Source: Reticulascus tulasneorum (Eukaryota; Ascomycota; Sordariomycetes; Glomerellales; Reticulascaceae). From it: a DNA stretch of 64,000 bases. Below the pieces are notes generated by a model, which saw only the letters and a program-made list of their open reading frames with translations, was not told the DNA's origin and ran no database searches. The stretch spans positions 1,488,001-1,552,000 of the forward strand of contig LSAX01000011.1 of the NCBI GenBank assembly GCA_001557505.1, given 5' to 3'. Below are positions 46,222 through 58,600 of this stretch, one piece after another (positions within the stretch are counted from its first letter, which is position 1; each line of letters begins with the position of its first letter). Both the position numbers and the translations under genes were made by a program.

Positions 46222-48803
46222 TAATGCCGTCCAGTTTGTACCAATAGAATGGTCGCCAGGTGGCGAAGTCTCTCTTCCACCTCTGCTCACGCTTGTATGG
46301 ATGTGAAAGACAGTGAACAGACGGCTGCACTTGAATCTGTGACGACACTTGATCTGGGTACTACAGCTATAGTTCGCGATGCCTCCTAGCTCAGGAGGCT
46401 TGGCTTGATGAACTGAGTCATGAAAGGTCTCGTGTGTTGAGTCACACATCATTCACTTAGAAGCATATGCCGAAAAGAATCAAGTTTCTGGTGTCACACA
46501 GCAGGTAATATTCCGCCCTTATCTTGCCACGGTAACCAACTTTGGTTGTCCAGGCGCATTGCTGCTAGTATTGTGCCAGTAGACGGGGCGAGACTCCTTC
46601 TCAGGAGATGCATGATCTCCATTCTGATTCTCTGGTAGCTTACAAAGGTCGCCGAGCAGGGATGAACTGGTAGAAAGACGGAGATGAAGGAATCTGAGTA
46701 TATCCAAAGCCCAGTGTTTGACCCTGGAACATCTTAGAGAGAAGTGACTGCCAGCGTGCCGTCGAAGCGGAGAGTGACGATCATCCCGCTCGCATGCCCC
46801 GTCTTGGCCGTGATCTCTGAGCCAATCCTTCTCCAAAATAGTCGCTAGCCATTCGACAAGGGGTTTACAGGCCCGAAGGAACACCTCAGAAAGCAATAAT
46901 GCCATCTCGAATCCAAGATTCGCCCAGCTTGGAATGAAAAGATGCGGGTGAAGAATTCAGGGGCGTATAGGAAACTCCTTGCACATAGTGAAAGAATGCT
47001 GCACACAGCCAAGGTGGGCAAGCCCCATCTGTATTGTGATTTTATCAAATCTAGCTATCGTAGCTCAGGAGGCCTTTTGCCCATCAACCACAAAGGAGAT
47101 ATCCCGACATCGCAGCAAAACTTTGCATCTGTCTCGAGGACGGCGACGGCAAACTTGACGGCGAGCATAGTAACTATATCACTCAGACGGGATAATTTGG
47201 CCACTAATTGTTTTCTCCCGGATCGTTTCGGGATCCCGGGCGTAAACTGATCCTCAACAGGAAGCTGTCAACAAAATACCGCATCACCAGACCCGGAGTC
47301 GGGAAGGCCGCGGACATGTTCCCTCAAGCGTCCCGCGTTAATAGGGTTTCTGGGCGTCAATCTCCTTTTCCGCGGTCACAAATCCCGCTTGTGGTCTGCC
47401 GTAATGGTGTGATCCGCTGCATCTCCTCGAGATGCGTACACGAAGTTTCTCCCTCCGCCCGGCGCCCCCTTCAGGGGTCAGAGTCTGCGAACGTCTGAGA
47501 TAACAGGATGTTTCTGTCGAGGCTTGCGGAATCCGTTCCTTCTCATCGAGTCGCGTTCATATCAGGCGATGTCGTGGGTATCGCAAATATTGTTTCTGGT
47601 TTTGGTCACCATGGGTAGCCGGTCTAAGAATGAAGTATGTGTATCGAGGTATTGCTTCAGCCCTGGTTGAGACAGTCTAGTTCGGTTTGAGAGAGGCTCC
47701 ATTGCTTTAAAGAGGTGACACAATCGACTACCCCCCATCGGCACTTGTCTTTGAACCACTGCATCCACCCGAAGGCCGCCGATCTCGATAGCCTCAAGTT
47801 CCAGCGCACAGAGTAGTCAGACCCGACAGAGAGGACGCAAGAGCGCCCAGATCACAATCTGAACCCCGTGATCCACTATATATAACACTCCTGATCCAAC
47901 GACTGGCTGCATTCTCTCTCAGGCGCTGCTCGCCCTGTAAGTTCGCATACCGATCGACGCGATCGGCAATGCAGGATCTGGTGAAGGTGGCGAGAACCGG
48001 CCTAATACGTTGACAGGCCTTACCTTACCCAGGCCTGGCGCAAGCAGGGCAAACCCAGCAAAAGCTGAACAATCACGAAGCCACAAAGTGGGTAGTCCGG
48101 TATTAGTTTTGCCCGGGACGAGGGAAGGGAACGGAACGGGCATGCAGGCACGGCAGCTCGTGTCCGTCACTGGGTCCCGCATCGAGCGTCACGAACTGCT
48201 AAATTGGCCAATTATGCGGAGCGATCACGAGTAGAAGACTTCAATTCGCTCGACGGGAATCTTGATACTACAGAGGTGGAAATCACGAAATTCGATGCCG
48301 TAGCGAAATTTGGCGACTCGGTTATCGTGGATTTGATTCGTGGTTGGGGTGGTTTGGGTTGCTCATGTTCGCCTCACCGGACAAGGGTTAGATGCGGTAC
48401 AATCCGTCGTCCGCCTCGTTTTTGCTATCTCTCTCCTGCACGACCACACCGTGAGCATATCATACTGCGCTACTGAATTCGACCCTAGCGAATTTGCTAC
48501 AGGCCTGATAGATGTGGCTTTCTCTTACATGAGCGCAGCTTCTGAAAAGATGTGGTAACTCTAAGCGGTGAGGTCGGCTGGAAGAAGCAGCTCCTTTGTG
48601 CAATGTTATCCCTCGTATTCCATTGCAACCATAGTACAAGACACTTCCGACCGTCAGGCTGGCCCCGGAAGCTTAAAATCAAGATAAATACCTTCGCGGC
48701 CCTCTTGATCTCCATCCCCAACTTCCAAATCTGCGCAGAGGCTCCCCGTTTCCCGTTGCCTTCCGGAGGATCAGCTCACAGCTCCTGTCCTGCCAGATTT
48801 GAC
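46222..48803. other. Spacer without supported gene
   Basis: About 2.6 kb. A minus ORF at 46519-46905 (128 aa) begins plausibly (MALLLSEVFLRACKPLVEW) but has no recognisable domain and no clear exon partner, so it is left uncalled. The rest contains only short frames. Confidence 0.4.
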
Positions 48804-49315
48804 ATGTCCTCGTCATATGAGATGAACAGATACTGGATTCCACGCCTGGACATTCATAAGAAGATCATTACTCAGGAGTTGCCATATTACCTGGGACCAC
48901 AGGCAACTGTCAGGCCGTACACCCAAGAGGCAAGCTAGTCTTAATTGCACGTTGCAGCATTCCGCTAATCATATCTCCAGGGTGAAGATGGGTTCTTGAT
49001 AACCACTCCAGGTGCCTGCCTGACAGATGTGAGCCTCGCCGTCACTCTCCCTCCTCCACGATAGCCGTTTCATGGCGTTGACCCTCGGTGTGCTCCCCCC
49101 TCCAGGAACAAATCGACGACATCTGCAGAAAGTCCAAGGAATTGTGGGAGCGACAGGCAGCGATTAGGGCACAAGAGGCAGACAAACCCCTGAAGCGACC
49201 TCTGCATCAACCCGTGGTCCTCTCCCGGGGTGCGAGCGAGTCATCGAGAAGGAGATACGATGACCGCAGAGGCCACGATAGCCGTCGACACCGCGATGAT
49301 AGGCGGCGAGACTAA
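48804..49315 (+). CDS. Small conserved-looking fungal protein, 127 aa
   Basis: Three exons, 48804-48929, 48981-49028 and 49106-49315, read through in frame. The N-terminal part (NRYWIPRLDIHKKIITQEL, PYYLGPQATVRPYTQEGEDG, FLITTPGACLTDEQIDDIC) looks globular and constrained, with many aromatic residues. A helix with KELWERQAAIRAQEA follows. The last about 30 residues are a disordered Arg/Asp/His-rich tail (SSRRRYDDRRGHDSRR). I know of no assigned function; an RNA-related or nuclear role is suggested only by the tail. Intron 1 (51 bp) has a GC donor (GAG/GCAAGC), because a stop follows at once if it is not spliced. Intron 2 (77 bp) is GT-AG. The ATG is the first in frame near the open stretch, in the context TTGACATGTC. 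Confidence 0.75.
48930..48980 (+). other. GC-AG intron in the small conserved gene
   Basis: Donor AG/GCAAGC, branch GCTAATC, acceptor TCTCCAG. No GT donor near 48930 gives an open frame. Confidence 0.7.
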
Positions 49316-50225
49316 GGTCAAGGGGTTCGGTGGAGTCGAGGGAGCGACCGAGATCTCAGATTGGACCAGGTTCTTGGAACTAAGGACAAAGCACCGAGAA
49401 GACTGCAGACGGCTTATAGCCCCTAATGCATAACGGGTGGAAGATGTGTAGGATTCGTGGTTCGACGACGCCAGGCGCAGCGCAATAACTGCTGCGGTCG
49501 TGAGGGGAAGCGAGCGGTGGCCATGGTGGTCGCAGGAAGACGGTGGATCCCGATGTTTATTTGACCATGTTTACTGGCTGGCGGCACGACTGGCATGGCG
49601 AAGGTGCCAGATCAGTCTAATGGGAGGCAGGCACAGGTGTTTCTCCAAACTCATCCAGCGACGTTCTGCCATCTGGCAGTCCTGAGATCCAATGGCGGGA
49701 GGTAATTTTCCGACTCTTTTCCAACTTTTCTTCCAATGGGGGCATGTATATGCGGGTTTTGGGTTAAGACATTGCGCAACAATGTGCAGGATCCATTGAT
49801 GGAGCTAGCCGGTTTTCGGGGACGTCTAGACCCCCAATTGGCTTATGTTCCTGCAGTTCCCTCAACAGAACTGCGTGTTGCAGCCAAAGTGGGTGATAAT
49901 TGGAGGCCGAAATGGCACATTACCAAATCCGATTGATTGGGCGCAACACAAGGACACGACTTCCTATTTCTCGGGCTGTGGGCAATCTCAAGAGGACGGT
50001 CGTGATAGACTCTTGAGTCGGTAATTCGTGGTGGTTGCGATCCCCCGATGGTTTTGTGTGTATCGAGTACATCCGGGGCCAATCATATTCCCTGCAGCGA
50101 ACCTCGAATCGGGTGCCGCATATGGATGGATATAGGTGTGACATATTAGTCTGTCGTATGAATAAAGTTTGATGGCATCTTGGAATCTCAGAAGCACGCT
50201 TCGCAGTGCTTATGCTATGTTTTAT
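49316..50225. other. Convergent spacer
   Basis: About 0.9 kb between the small conserved gene and the 3' end of Ten1. Nothing gene-like is seen. Confidence 0.5.
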
Positions 50226-50786
50226 CTAGGTAGTTTGGTTGTTGGTTGTTGGCTCAGGTTGACTGTCGTGCTCCTTATCCACGACTGCCCGCTCATATCG
50301 TTGAGGGTCTAGCGGTCCAGCAGACCAGAGCAGCAGGGCTTGAACTCGGACTTTTGCTGTTCCACGAGGTGTTCCTTTGGGCTTCTTTCCCACTCTAGTG
50401 TCCGTGATGTAACCCATCACATTCACCCACTGACCAATGCTTGTCTGCTCCGTCTTGAGTGACTCAAGGAGAAGCTGGACGTCAACCAATGCACTGACAT
50501 TGATTTCCTTGCGGAAGCTGTGTTCTACTGTGAGGAGGGCAGATGCGGTAGAATACGACGTAACACTGAGAACGAAAGTTAGACTATGTATGTCACGAAA
50601 TCGAGATGCGAGAGTCAAAAAGGGAATGTAAGACGAAGAAGATTGAGTAAAAAAGATACGCAGAGTGAAGAAATCAAATGGAACACGCGTATCCTACCAT
50701 CCCAGGAACCGTACTTTGTCTCCCACCGTCCTCGATGGCAGCTCTTCTAACAGACAAAGCTGAGAGGCAACCGGGCCCCTAGACAT
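50226..50786 (-). CDS. TEN1: Telomere-capping CST complex subunit Ten1
   Basis: Two exons on the minus strand, 50786-50698 and 50565-50226, with a 132-bp intron (donor GTAGGA, acceptor GTTCTCAG), encode 142 aa, the normal Ten1 length. The spliced N-terminus LCLLEELPSRTVGDKVRFLG joins CVTSYSTASALLTVEH, then INVSALVDVQLLLESL, GQWVNVMGYI and VQALLLWSAGPLDPQRYE. This order of short beta strands is the OB fold of fungal Ten1. With Stn1 and Cdc13/Ctc1-type partners it binds single-stranded telomeric DNA and assists lagging-strand fill-in in the nucleus. An acidic-polar tail ends the protein. It is divergent from Snf7. The identification rests on recognition of the family pattern; an alignment was not possible. 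Confidence 0.9.
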
Positions 50787-51420
50787 GATGCACGACGCCT
50801 CTAGGCATTAGAGGCCAGGTTTTCGATTCTGGAACAAATCAAGACATCACAAGAGGTTGTTTTTGCAGGCTTCGGAATGCCGTATTGGGTCTTGGACCTG
50901 TTGGAGAGTCCGAGATTCACAATCAGCCGACCAAGGCTTGGCGGGAACCACGCACGAGCCCAAGAATGGATTAGCTAATCTTATATCAATCACATGACTC
51001 TCGGCTTAAACCGCGGCAAAACTAGGCTGCTAGGCGAAATACCGTCATCGCCCGCTGGAAACGACGTCGCTAGCTTGTCCGATGACTGACTGGCTTTCCC
51101 GACTGCCTAGCCTTGGACTGCCAACGTCACGATACCTTCCGAATCCCAGCGTCGAAGTCGTTTGAACCTTACATATCATCTGGCCGCGACTCTCTCGAGG
51201 GAAGGTTTCTGCCTCGCAAATTATCTCAAAGCCCCGCCCGCGATCTACCAGTTGTGGTACCTATCTGAACCCCACCATCAAACCTGGTCGAGAGAGCCAC
51301 GCAATCCCCCATCCTTTCATCTTCGTACAGAGCCCGCCCTCGAAAGCCAAGATCGACTGCGAATTCCACTACCGATAAAATCTCCGATTTACCACCCATC
51401 ACCACCCATTACCAGTCATC
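50787..51420. promoter_or_regulatory. Shared divergent promoter, Ten1 and Snf7
   Basis: A 634-bp spacer between two head-to-head start codons. No perfect TATA box is apparent on either side, as is usual for housekeeping genes. The right 150 bp are C-rich and pyrimidine-rich (CCACCCATCACCACCC), forming the Snf7 leader. Confidence 0.55.
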
Positions 51421-52279
51421 ATGTCCGGCGTATGGGGTTGGTTTGGTGGCGCTGCTGCCCAAAAGAAGAAAGATAGCCCCAAGAATGCGATACTCGGACT
51501 GCGATCCCAGCTGGATATGCTGCAGAAGAGGGAGAAGCACTTGGAAACACAGATGAATGAGCAAGATGCTATAGCAAGAAAGAACGTGAACACAAACAAG
51601 AACGGTATGTTTTGTCCGAGCGGCACGGTTCGTCGATAGCTCGCGTGCGTGTTACTGATTAGCGTTATGTGATAGCGGCGAAGGCGGCTTTACGGCGCAA
51701 GAAGGCACATGAGCATAGTCTGGATCAAACTCTATCGCAGCTCGCGACACTTGAGCAGCAGATAAACGCTATCGAGTCGGCAAACATCAACAGAGAGACA
51801 CTGGCCGCGATGGAGAAGGCTGGCGAGGCCATGAAGCAGATCCACGGCAAACTTACGCCAGAGAAGGTGGACGAGACGATGTGCGTTCTCATATCGTTTC
51901 TGCGTACTATGATGGTGTGGACACTGACATATCATTCAACAGGGAACGACTGCGGGAACAAAACGCTCTCAGCGAAGAGATTGTCAACGCGATCACGGCG
52001 AACACGGAGACGATGGACGAAGAAGAACTGGAAGACGAGCTGGAGAAGATGCAACAGGAGCAACTGGACGAGCAGATGATCACCACCGGCAGCGTGCCGG
52101 TTGCGGATGTCGTCCATCGCATGCCCGCCGCTGCAAACTCGGAGAGTAGGTTATCTCGTCGCAGAATGCTTGCAAGCTAGCCCCTGAACTAACGCTTTTG
52201 TACAGTCAAAGGAAAGGCGATCGAGGAGGACGACGAGGAGGCGGAGCTCAGAAAGCTGCAGGCCGAAATGGCAATGTGA
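51421..52279 (+). CDS. SNF7: ESCRT-III core subunit Snf7 (Vps32/CHMP4)
   Basis: Four exons, 51421-51604, 51676-51880, 51943-52145 and 52206-52279, give 221 aa, the standard size. The start MSGVWGWFGG is an amphipathic membrane-insertion segment. Residues 15-105 form the basic helical hairpin (LRSQLDMLQKREKHLE, AALRRKKAHE, QINAIESANINRETLAAM). The acidic C-terminal half includes EELEDELEKM and ends in EEAELRKLQAEMAM, closely matching the Bro1/Vps4-contact helix of Snf7. It polymerises on endosomes for multivesicular body formation and, in filamentous fungi, takes part in pH signalling through the Rim/Pal pathway. Introns are 71, 62 and 60 bp, all GT-AG. The second intron splits an ATG codon. 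Confidence 0.97.
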
Positions 52280-54156
52280 GAAGGAGGGCCGTTAGATCTT
52301 CCACTGGATGGGTGGGTTATGGTGACGGCATAGCGTCCGGGAATGGTATGGTCCTTGTTGCACTTGCATGGGTTGGCTCGCGAAGAGGTTGGATGGACCC
52401 AGCTTGGGAGAGAGGAAGAGCTTTAGAAGCGAGCGAGCACGAACGAACGGATGTCAAGTGGCCTTCTTCCATGGCTCCCCTGTTTCCCTGACATGCGTGC
52501 TGGAGTCGGCGTCTCGAGGTTACATTTTCGATTTTGCGACCGTGGCTTGTTCGATGGAGTTTGTCTAGCTTTTTTGCCTATGGAACGACGGGGTTTTCAG
52601 TCTAGACCACATGTGCACATTTATTGAGGAGAATCAATATACCAGCCTTCTCATCTTTGAATTTAAGATCAACGCTACAGCACGAGAGCGTGGTAGCTTG
52701 AAACATTCAGACCGCAGTTTTCAAACTAGCCTCTAGAAAGAGGTAGTGCATGCATCCATGGCAGCTGGCACTTGGTAGCCTCGAAGATGCCTGTCGTATA
52801 TCTGTGTAGCTGCGTAGCAGCATAAATCCAGGCTTTTGCTCTTAACCCAGTAGTATACCCCATGATTAACTCTATCCACAGTGGGTCGCCATTCCTGTTT
52901 ACTTGTCTCTATTGCATACCGCCTGATGGCAACCCGTCGGCCGTGATAACAAGTTTTGAGCAAGGTAGTTAGTCGTGAAGGTGGCTGGTTAGGCTCCACC
53001 TCACCGGGGGAGAGTTTCTCACGTGCCACATCACACCGCCACTTTTTGATGATATCTGATATCAAAGAACGGTGTTGTTGCTGGGGGTATTCGAGTCAAG
53101 TCACTGCAGTAGTATGGAAAGACCCTGGCGTCCAGCCCGATACGTTGTTTTTTTGTTGGGTTCTGCGGACCCAGAGCACAGGAAATGAAGCCATTGTTAT
53201 CGTCAATGCAAACCGAGGCTGGATATAAAAATGTTTGGTAGGCTTATCGGGGATGGTGGGGTTGGGCCAGAGGGGCAGAAAGTATCGGTACTCAGCCAGC
53301 TGGTAAACAAACCCTGGGATCACGTATGATTCACCACGGCTTGTCGAGGGTTGGCAGATACTGGTACGAGGATACTAGCAAGCATATTTTGCTAACCGCT
53401 GTCAATGCCCACCTTGGCCTGAACTGGCCCCGAAGCAAGTTTCTTGTAACCTATTTGAGATCTGACCCTAGCGGATCTTAATTCTCTGGAAGCCGGGGCT
53501 ATCGCTGTCTGCATTGACGACAGCTGGCCCGTGTTAAGACATATCCCAGACGCTGTATTCCTACTACGTAGATTATGTGTATGGGAATCTCCCATGCCGG
53601 CCCAATGGACGTCCTCCCGCCGTACTAATCTTGGGCCGCTGTAAGAATGCCTAGGCCAAATAGTAATAGACATCATTAGTGCCTGACAATCTCTCGCATC
53701 ACATCGGGCCATGTCGGGCTCATCACAGCGTGACGACTATGTATGTACATGGCACACATCACATAGTACCACGGCCGAGCACAGCAATTTAAGCACAGCA
53801 TCACCAAGAAGCCCAACCCAGCCTCCGCCGCCGCCTCCTTGGGCTCCCAATCCACAACAACACACGTCTGTACGGACCGGGACGGTATGTAGTATTGGCG
53901 GTATTCATCACAGGGGAGAAAATAAAAAAGGTTGAGCTGGCAATCCCCAATCCCCATCCATCCATACCCGCCACAAAAAAACCCCCAAAAAGAACAAAAA
54001 GAGGTGGCTCTGCGCCCCACATCTATATAGCGCATCCGCGAGTCCCGCCGTCCGTGGCCGGCCCTCTCTGCATGGATCTTCACAGGCGAGGCTCTTGGAG
54101 GCGAGCCACGTTGCACGTCGTCGACATGGGGTCATGTCTGGAACAATTCTCTCATC

Positions 54157-54178
54157 TGCGACTGCGACTGCGACTGCG
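54157..54178. repeat. TGCGAC hexamer microsatellite
   Basis: Three and two-thirds perfect TGCGAC units in non-coding DNA. Confidence 0.8.
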
Positions 54179-54420
54179 TCCTCGAGCCTAACGACGCATC
54201 TGCTTGCCCCTCCCGTCTTCGCACGGCGGCACACAGGAGGGTTGGGTCTCCCGTCTCGTGATCCAGGAACCAGTCTCCGGTCGGCAATCTCTTCTTGCAT
54301 CGTGGTGTGTATGTGGTGTCATGTACAACGGAAGTGAGGTAAGGTAGGTACGAATACCTAACGTCGTCACCCGGATGTCCGACCGGCAAGGACATCGTGG
54401 TCTCTACTCTAGAGAAGAGA

Positions 54421-54437
54421 TCTCTCTCTCTCTCTCT
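54421..54437. repeat. TC dinucleotide microsatellite
   Basis: Seventeen bases of perfect TC repeat, preceded by the purine run AGAGAAGAGA, so a short hairpin is possible. Confidence 0.8.
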
Positions 54438-55522
54438 AGCAGGGCGGGTTTTGGCTGAGGTTGGATTTGAAGGTTCCCAGACTCTATACTCGATCGCTAT
54501 GAATATTCTTACTACCAAACGCATTACTCAGGTCACCCACGTATGCTCCACATATTCGGTACAAGCATTTCACTTGGGATATCTGGCGGGAACACCTCAT
54601 GCAAAGACCCCAGATGGGACCCCTTCACTGCGTATTCGGCCATTTCCCAGTCACTTGCTTCTGGTTGGTACGGACCCAAGGGTCTGACCCAGTACCCTGC
54701 CGATATGCCCAATATCACGCACCACACTGTGCCATATGTATGCAAAAATTGCCCTCGGTCGAACAACGCAGCAATGCTATTAGCTGACCCCGAGACAGTC
54801 TCCATACATACGTGACCGGCAGCCCCAAAATTTATCGTTGGCCCAGGAGTAATGCCAATCTGAAGCGCTCTCTCATGCAATTGCGTCCCATTGCGTCGTT
54901 GGGCCGCCATCTTCGCTCATCTCTCACACGTAGAGTTCATGTCCGTCCCACGCCTCACTACTTCTCAAACGCTCCGCCGTCCAACCCAATTGACGTGGCG
55001 CCAGTGCTGCTCCCGTGGGCCAATGACTCCGAGCGCGATATTGATCACTTGAACTCCAGAGATTTCCCGAATTGGGCTTTATTCGTGGGGAACGACGTGG
55101 GGTGCCTTGTCAGTCAGTCAGGGACCCAGGACCCCTTCCTTGCCTGATCCTAGCTAGCTGGTGACGATGCTGGCGATGGGTTGAAGCTCCCCTGGCCCTT
55201 GGATCAACTTTTCTTTCTTGGTCCCGCATCCCGGCATAAACCAGTCTCAGCAATCATCTTTCTCATTTTCCGTTTCCAATCCATTGTTGTCCAAAGAGAA
55301 CTGCATCTCAGAAATCACCATTTGCTTCCCGCATCGTCTATTCCCACCTCATCGACACCTCATAGGTGACGATATCACCATTAAAACATCGTACCTGCTT
55401 TTTCGCATAAGCCGTATACCCCCCCGTTGGCCATTGCCCAACAGCCCCAAGGTCCCCACTTTGGCTTAGGCGCCCTACTGCAAGAACCCGAGAACCTGAT
55501 TAGCAAAGCTAGAAGCTTCTGC

Positions 55523-55618
55523 ATGGAGGACAATAAGAGCAGCCCCCAAGTCACTGTCTCTGCTGAGGAGCTTCGAGAGTCCAAGGCGCCTGAAGTGGGA
55601 GCGGCCGAGAAAGTATGA
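55523..55618 (+). other. Overlapping upstream ORF or alternative first exon
   Basis: ATG at 55523 opens a 31-codon frame whose TGA overlaps the ATG at 55615 (ATGA). The frame is open even further upstream, to 55385. If GTATGA at 55613 acts as a donor with the acceptor CCGTCCAG at 55680, this frame joins the main frame in phase (AAEK then VADFSNVQY). It is therefore either a regulatory upstream ORF or the true N-terminus. Confidence 0.5.
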
Positions 55619-58600
55619 ATTCACAAGACACCGTCGAGTACTGTCCCTACCGGACAAACGTTGATTGGTCAACCGTCCAGGTCGCCGACTTCTCCAATGT
55701 CCAGTACTTGCAGCCTTCCGAGTCCGAAGCGGAGGAGGAGCCGGAGGAGGAAGAGTATGAACTAGAGGAGAATGGTAGGTGTATGCTTTAGTTACACGGG
55801 TTGGCAGGGCCCACTAACATCAGCGCAGTTGAGGAAGATGAGGACGGCTTGGAAGGGGAAGACGACGACGCTGTGAGACACCAGCAAGCCGCTCCCAAAC
55901 CGGGACCTCCTCCGCCGCCACAACCACCCTCAGGCAAGAAGAACAAGAAGAAGAACAAGAAGTCCAAGGAGGCCCCCCCAACACCAAAGTCACCCAAGGA
56001 CAGCAAGGAGGCTGTCGCCGACGACGAGGAACCGCCAACACCCAGCGGTCCCAAGAGCAAGGCTCAGAAGAAGAAGGAAAAGAAGACCAAGAAGGAGACC
56101 AAGAAAAAGGGAAAGGGCAAGAATGGAAAGACGCCCGAGCCCGAACTTGAACCCTCCGAGGGGTCAGGGTCTGTCCCTCCACCAGCTCCTCCGCCTGGCC
56201 AAGATGCAAAAGAACTGGATGTGAGCGTGGAGAGCGCCCCACCGCCACCACCACCCCCTCCAGCAGCGGAATCCATCTCCAAGGAGGATCCTGCTGCAGA
56301 TCCCCCGGCACCAGTTGAAGTCGCGAAGTCTGCTGAAGTCCCAGAGGAGGCCAGCATCCCGGAGGAACCTAAACCGGCCGCAAGCCCAGAAGAGACGAAA
56401 GGAGGGGATGAACAGGCCGATGATACCCCGGCCCCAGCTGCTGAGATCGTCGAAACTCCTGCCGATGACACGCCTGCTCCCCCCACAGAGGAGCCTGCCG
56501 TGGCAGACACCCCCGTCACAACCGAAGAAGAGAAGAGCGATGATGCTCCCGCACCGCCCGCGGAACCAGAGTCTGCGAGCGACGATGTGAATGACGAAAG
56601 CACTCCAGATCCTCCGCCGACCGCAGAGGAGCCAGATCAGCCCGAGGACAGCGTTCCGGCGCCTAGCGGCGAAGAGGTGGCAGAAGCAAAGGAAGAAGCC
56701 ACAGCCGAACAGCCTGAAGAAACCAAGCCAGCTGATGTCGAGGAGACCGTGCCTGAAGTTCTGCAACCTGCTGAGGCTGAACCCGAGACTAGCGCACCCC
56801 AGGAGGCCATTGTCGAAGAACCTGCAGAGACCAAAGTCGAGGAACCTGAAGACAGCCCCGCTGAGCCTGATATCAAGCCAGAGGAAGCTACTATTCCAGA
56901 GACTAGCCCTGAGGCCGAGACGATAAGCGCTGAAACTCCCGCAGACGATCAGGAAGAACCTGCTACAAGCGACGAACCAGTCAAAGATGAAGATGACAGC
57001 CCCGCTGCTAAGGAGCCGGAGCCTAGTACAGCTGAGCCTGATGTTGAGCCAGAAGAAACTGGGTCCAAGGTTGACGACAGCGCTGCAGCGGAAGCCCCAG
57101 CTACCATCGATGTTGCTACTACTTCCCAGGAGACCGAACCTGCCCCAGCCGAATCTGTAGCAGAGGAGGTCACTCCCGCTACCGAGGTTAAGTCTAGCCC
57201 GGTAGACGAGCCCGAAGCCGCTGCCCCGGAAAGCAAAGAAAGCCCCGCAGAAGACACTGTAGCGGTTCAGGAACCCGAGGCCAGCACAAGCGAGCCCGAA
57301 AAGGATGTGCAAGAGACGAGCGCAGGGGACGCCGAGGAAGTTGCTGAAGAAAGCACGCCTGCTCCTGAGTCTGTCGCTGAAACGGAAGACAAGCCGGTAG
57401 AAGCTCAAGAGGAGAGCTCTGTTGAGGAACCAGCTACCGCTGTGGTCTCAGAGCCTCTACCTGAGGACGCGAGCGCCGGCGATGACAGCAACGACGTCGA
57501 AGAGCCTGCTGGCGACGAGATTCAGGAAGAAGAGGCACCAGCGAAGGACAGCGAGCCTGAGGTTGCAGCTGAAGAACCAACCCCTGCCGAACCAACCCCC
57601 GCCGAACCAGCCGGTGGTGAGAATGCCGGCGGTGAAGACACCACCAAGGATCTAGATGGGCCTGATACCACCGCTATCGAGCTGGAGGCGGATATTATCG
57701 CCGAGGCCCCCGAGGAGGCCCATGATGAGGCCCCTGAGGTGATCACAGCATCCGATGGTAGCAAGCCTGTCGATAGCAGCGAAGTCGATGAAACCGCAGC
57801 CGCTACGGATGACGAAACAATAACGCCAGTTGTCGAGCCCGAAGCCACTATGGATGAAGCTAAACCTGATGAGGACGCCGAGCAGCCACCTGTCGCAGAC
57901 TCCGCTCCACCAGCTGACACCGCTGCTGATTCGGCCCCTGAGATCGATGAAGTCGAGACCGTTCAAGCCACAAGCGAAGCGCCACCCGCAGAGACGCAGG
58001 ATGATGAGGAGAAGGAAGAGCCCAGCGCTGACGCGGATGTTCCCGAATCTCCCAGCGTGGCGTCCAAGCAAGTCCACTTCGCCGAAGAAACAGAAGTCAT
58101 CACTGCGGCCCTGAGCCGAGACGGAGGCGATGCTCCAAAACTGGAGGAGACTGCACCGGAAGTCACGCCGACTGAGGACAGCCAGGACAGTGATGACGCT
58201 GTTCCAGCGGTTGAGCCAGATTCGACTGAGACTTCTGCTCCTGAGCCGGAACCTGAGACTGCTCCTGTCCCAGAAACTAGTGAAGAAAGCGCTGATGATA
58301 AGGCTGACGAATCCGTGGCTGAAATTTCGGCTGACGGCCCAGTCTCGGAACCGGAGAGTGCCCCGAGTACGGAGCCTGAAAGCACCGTTGATGAAGCCAG
58401 CGAGGTTACCACCACGGAGCCCGAAAGCGTCCCCGCTACGGAGCCTGAGTCTAAGGACGAGAATCCCGCTAGTGATGAGCCTGCTTCTGTCACTGACGTC
58501 ACAAAGTCAGCTGAGACCGAGACCGATGCTGAAGAGGTACTGGAGCAGGAGCCTGCACACCTTGAAGCCACACCAGAAGTCAAGGTTGACGACGCGGCTG

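Larger units (their letters stand above)
52280..55522. other. Long spacer without supported gene
   Basis: About 3.2 kb with two microsatellites (54157-54178, 54421-54437) and the promoter of the giant acidic gene. The minus ORFs at 53676-54116 and 54533-54910 have no recognisable domain. No TATA-start pairing was found for them. Confidence 0.45.

Noticed and set aside
46519..46905. 128-aa minus ORF
   Set aside because: The start looks plausible but the rest has no domain and no matching upstream or downstream exon, so it could not be separated from chance.
54533..54910. 125-aa minus ORF
   Set aside because: No known domain, opposite other ORFs of equal length, no promoter elements seen.
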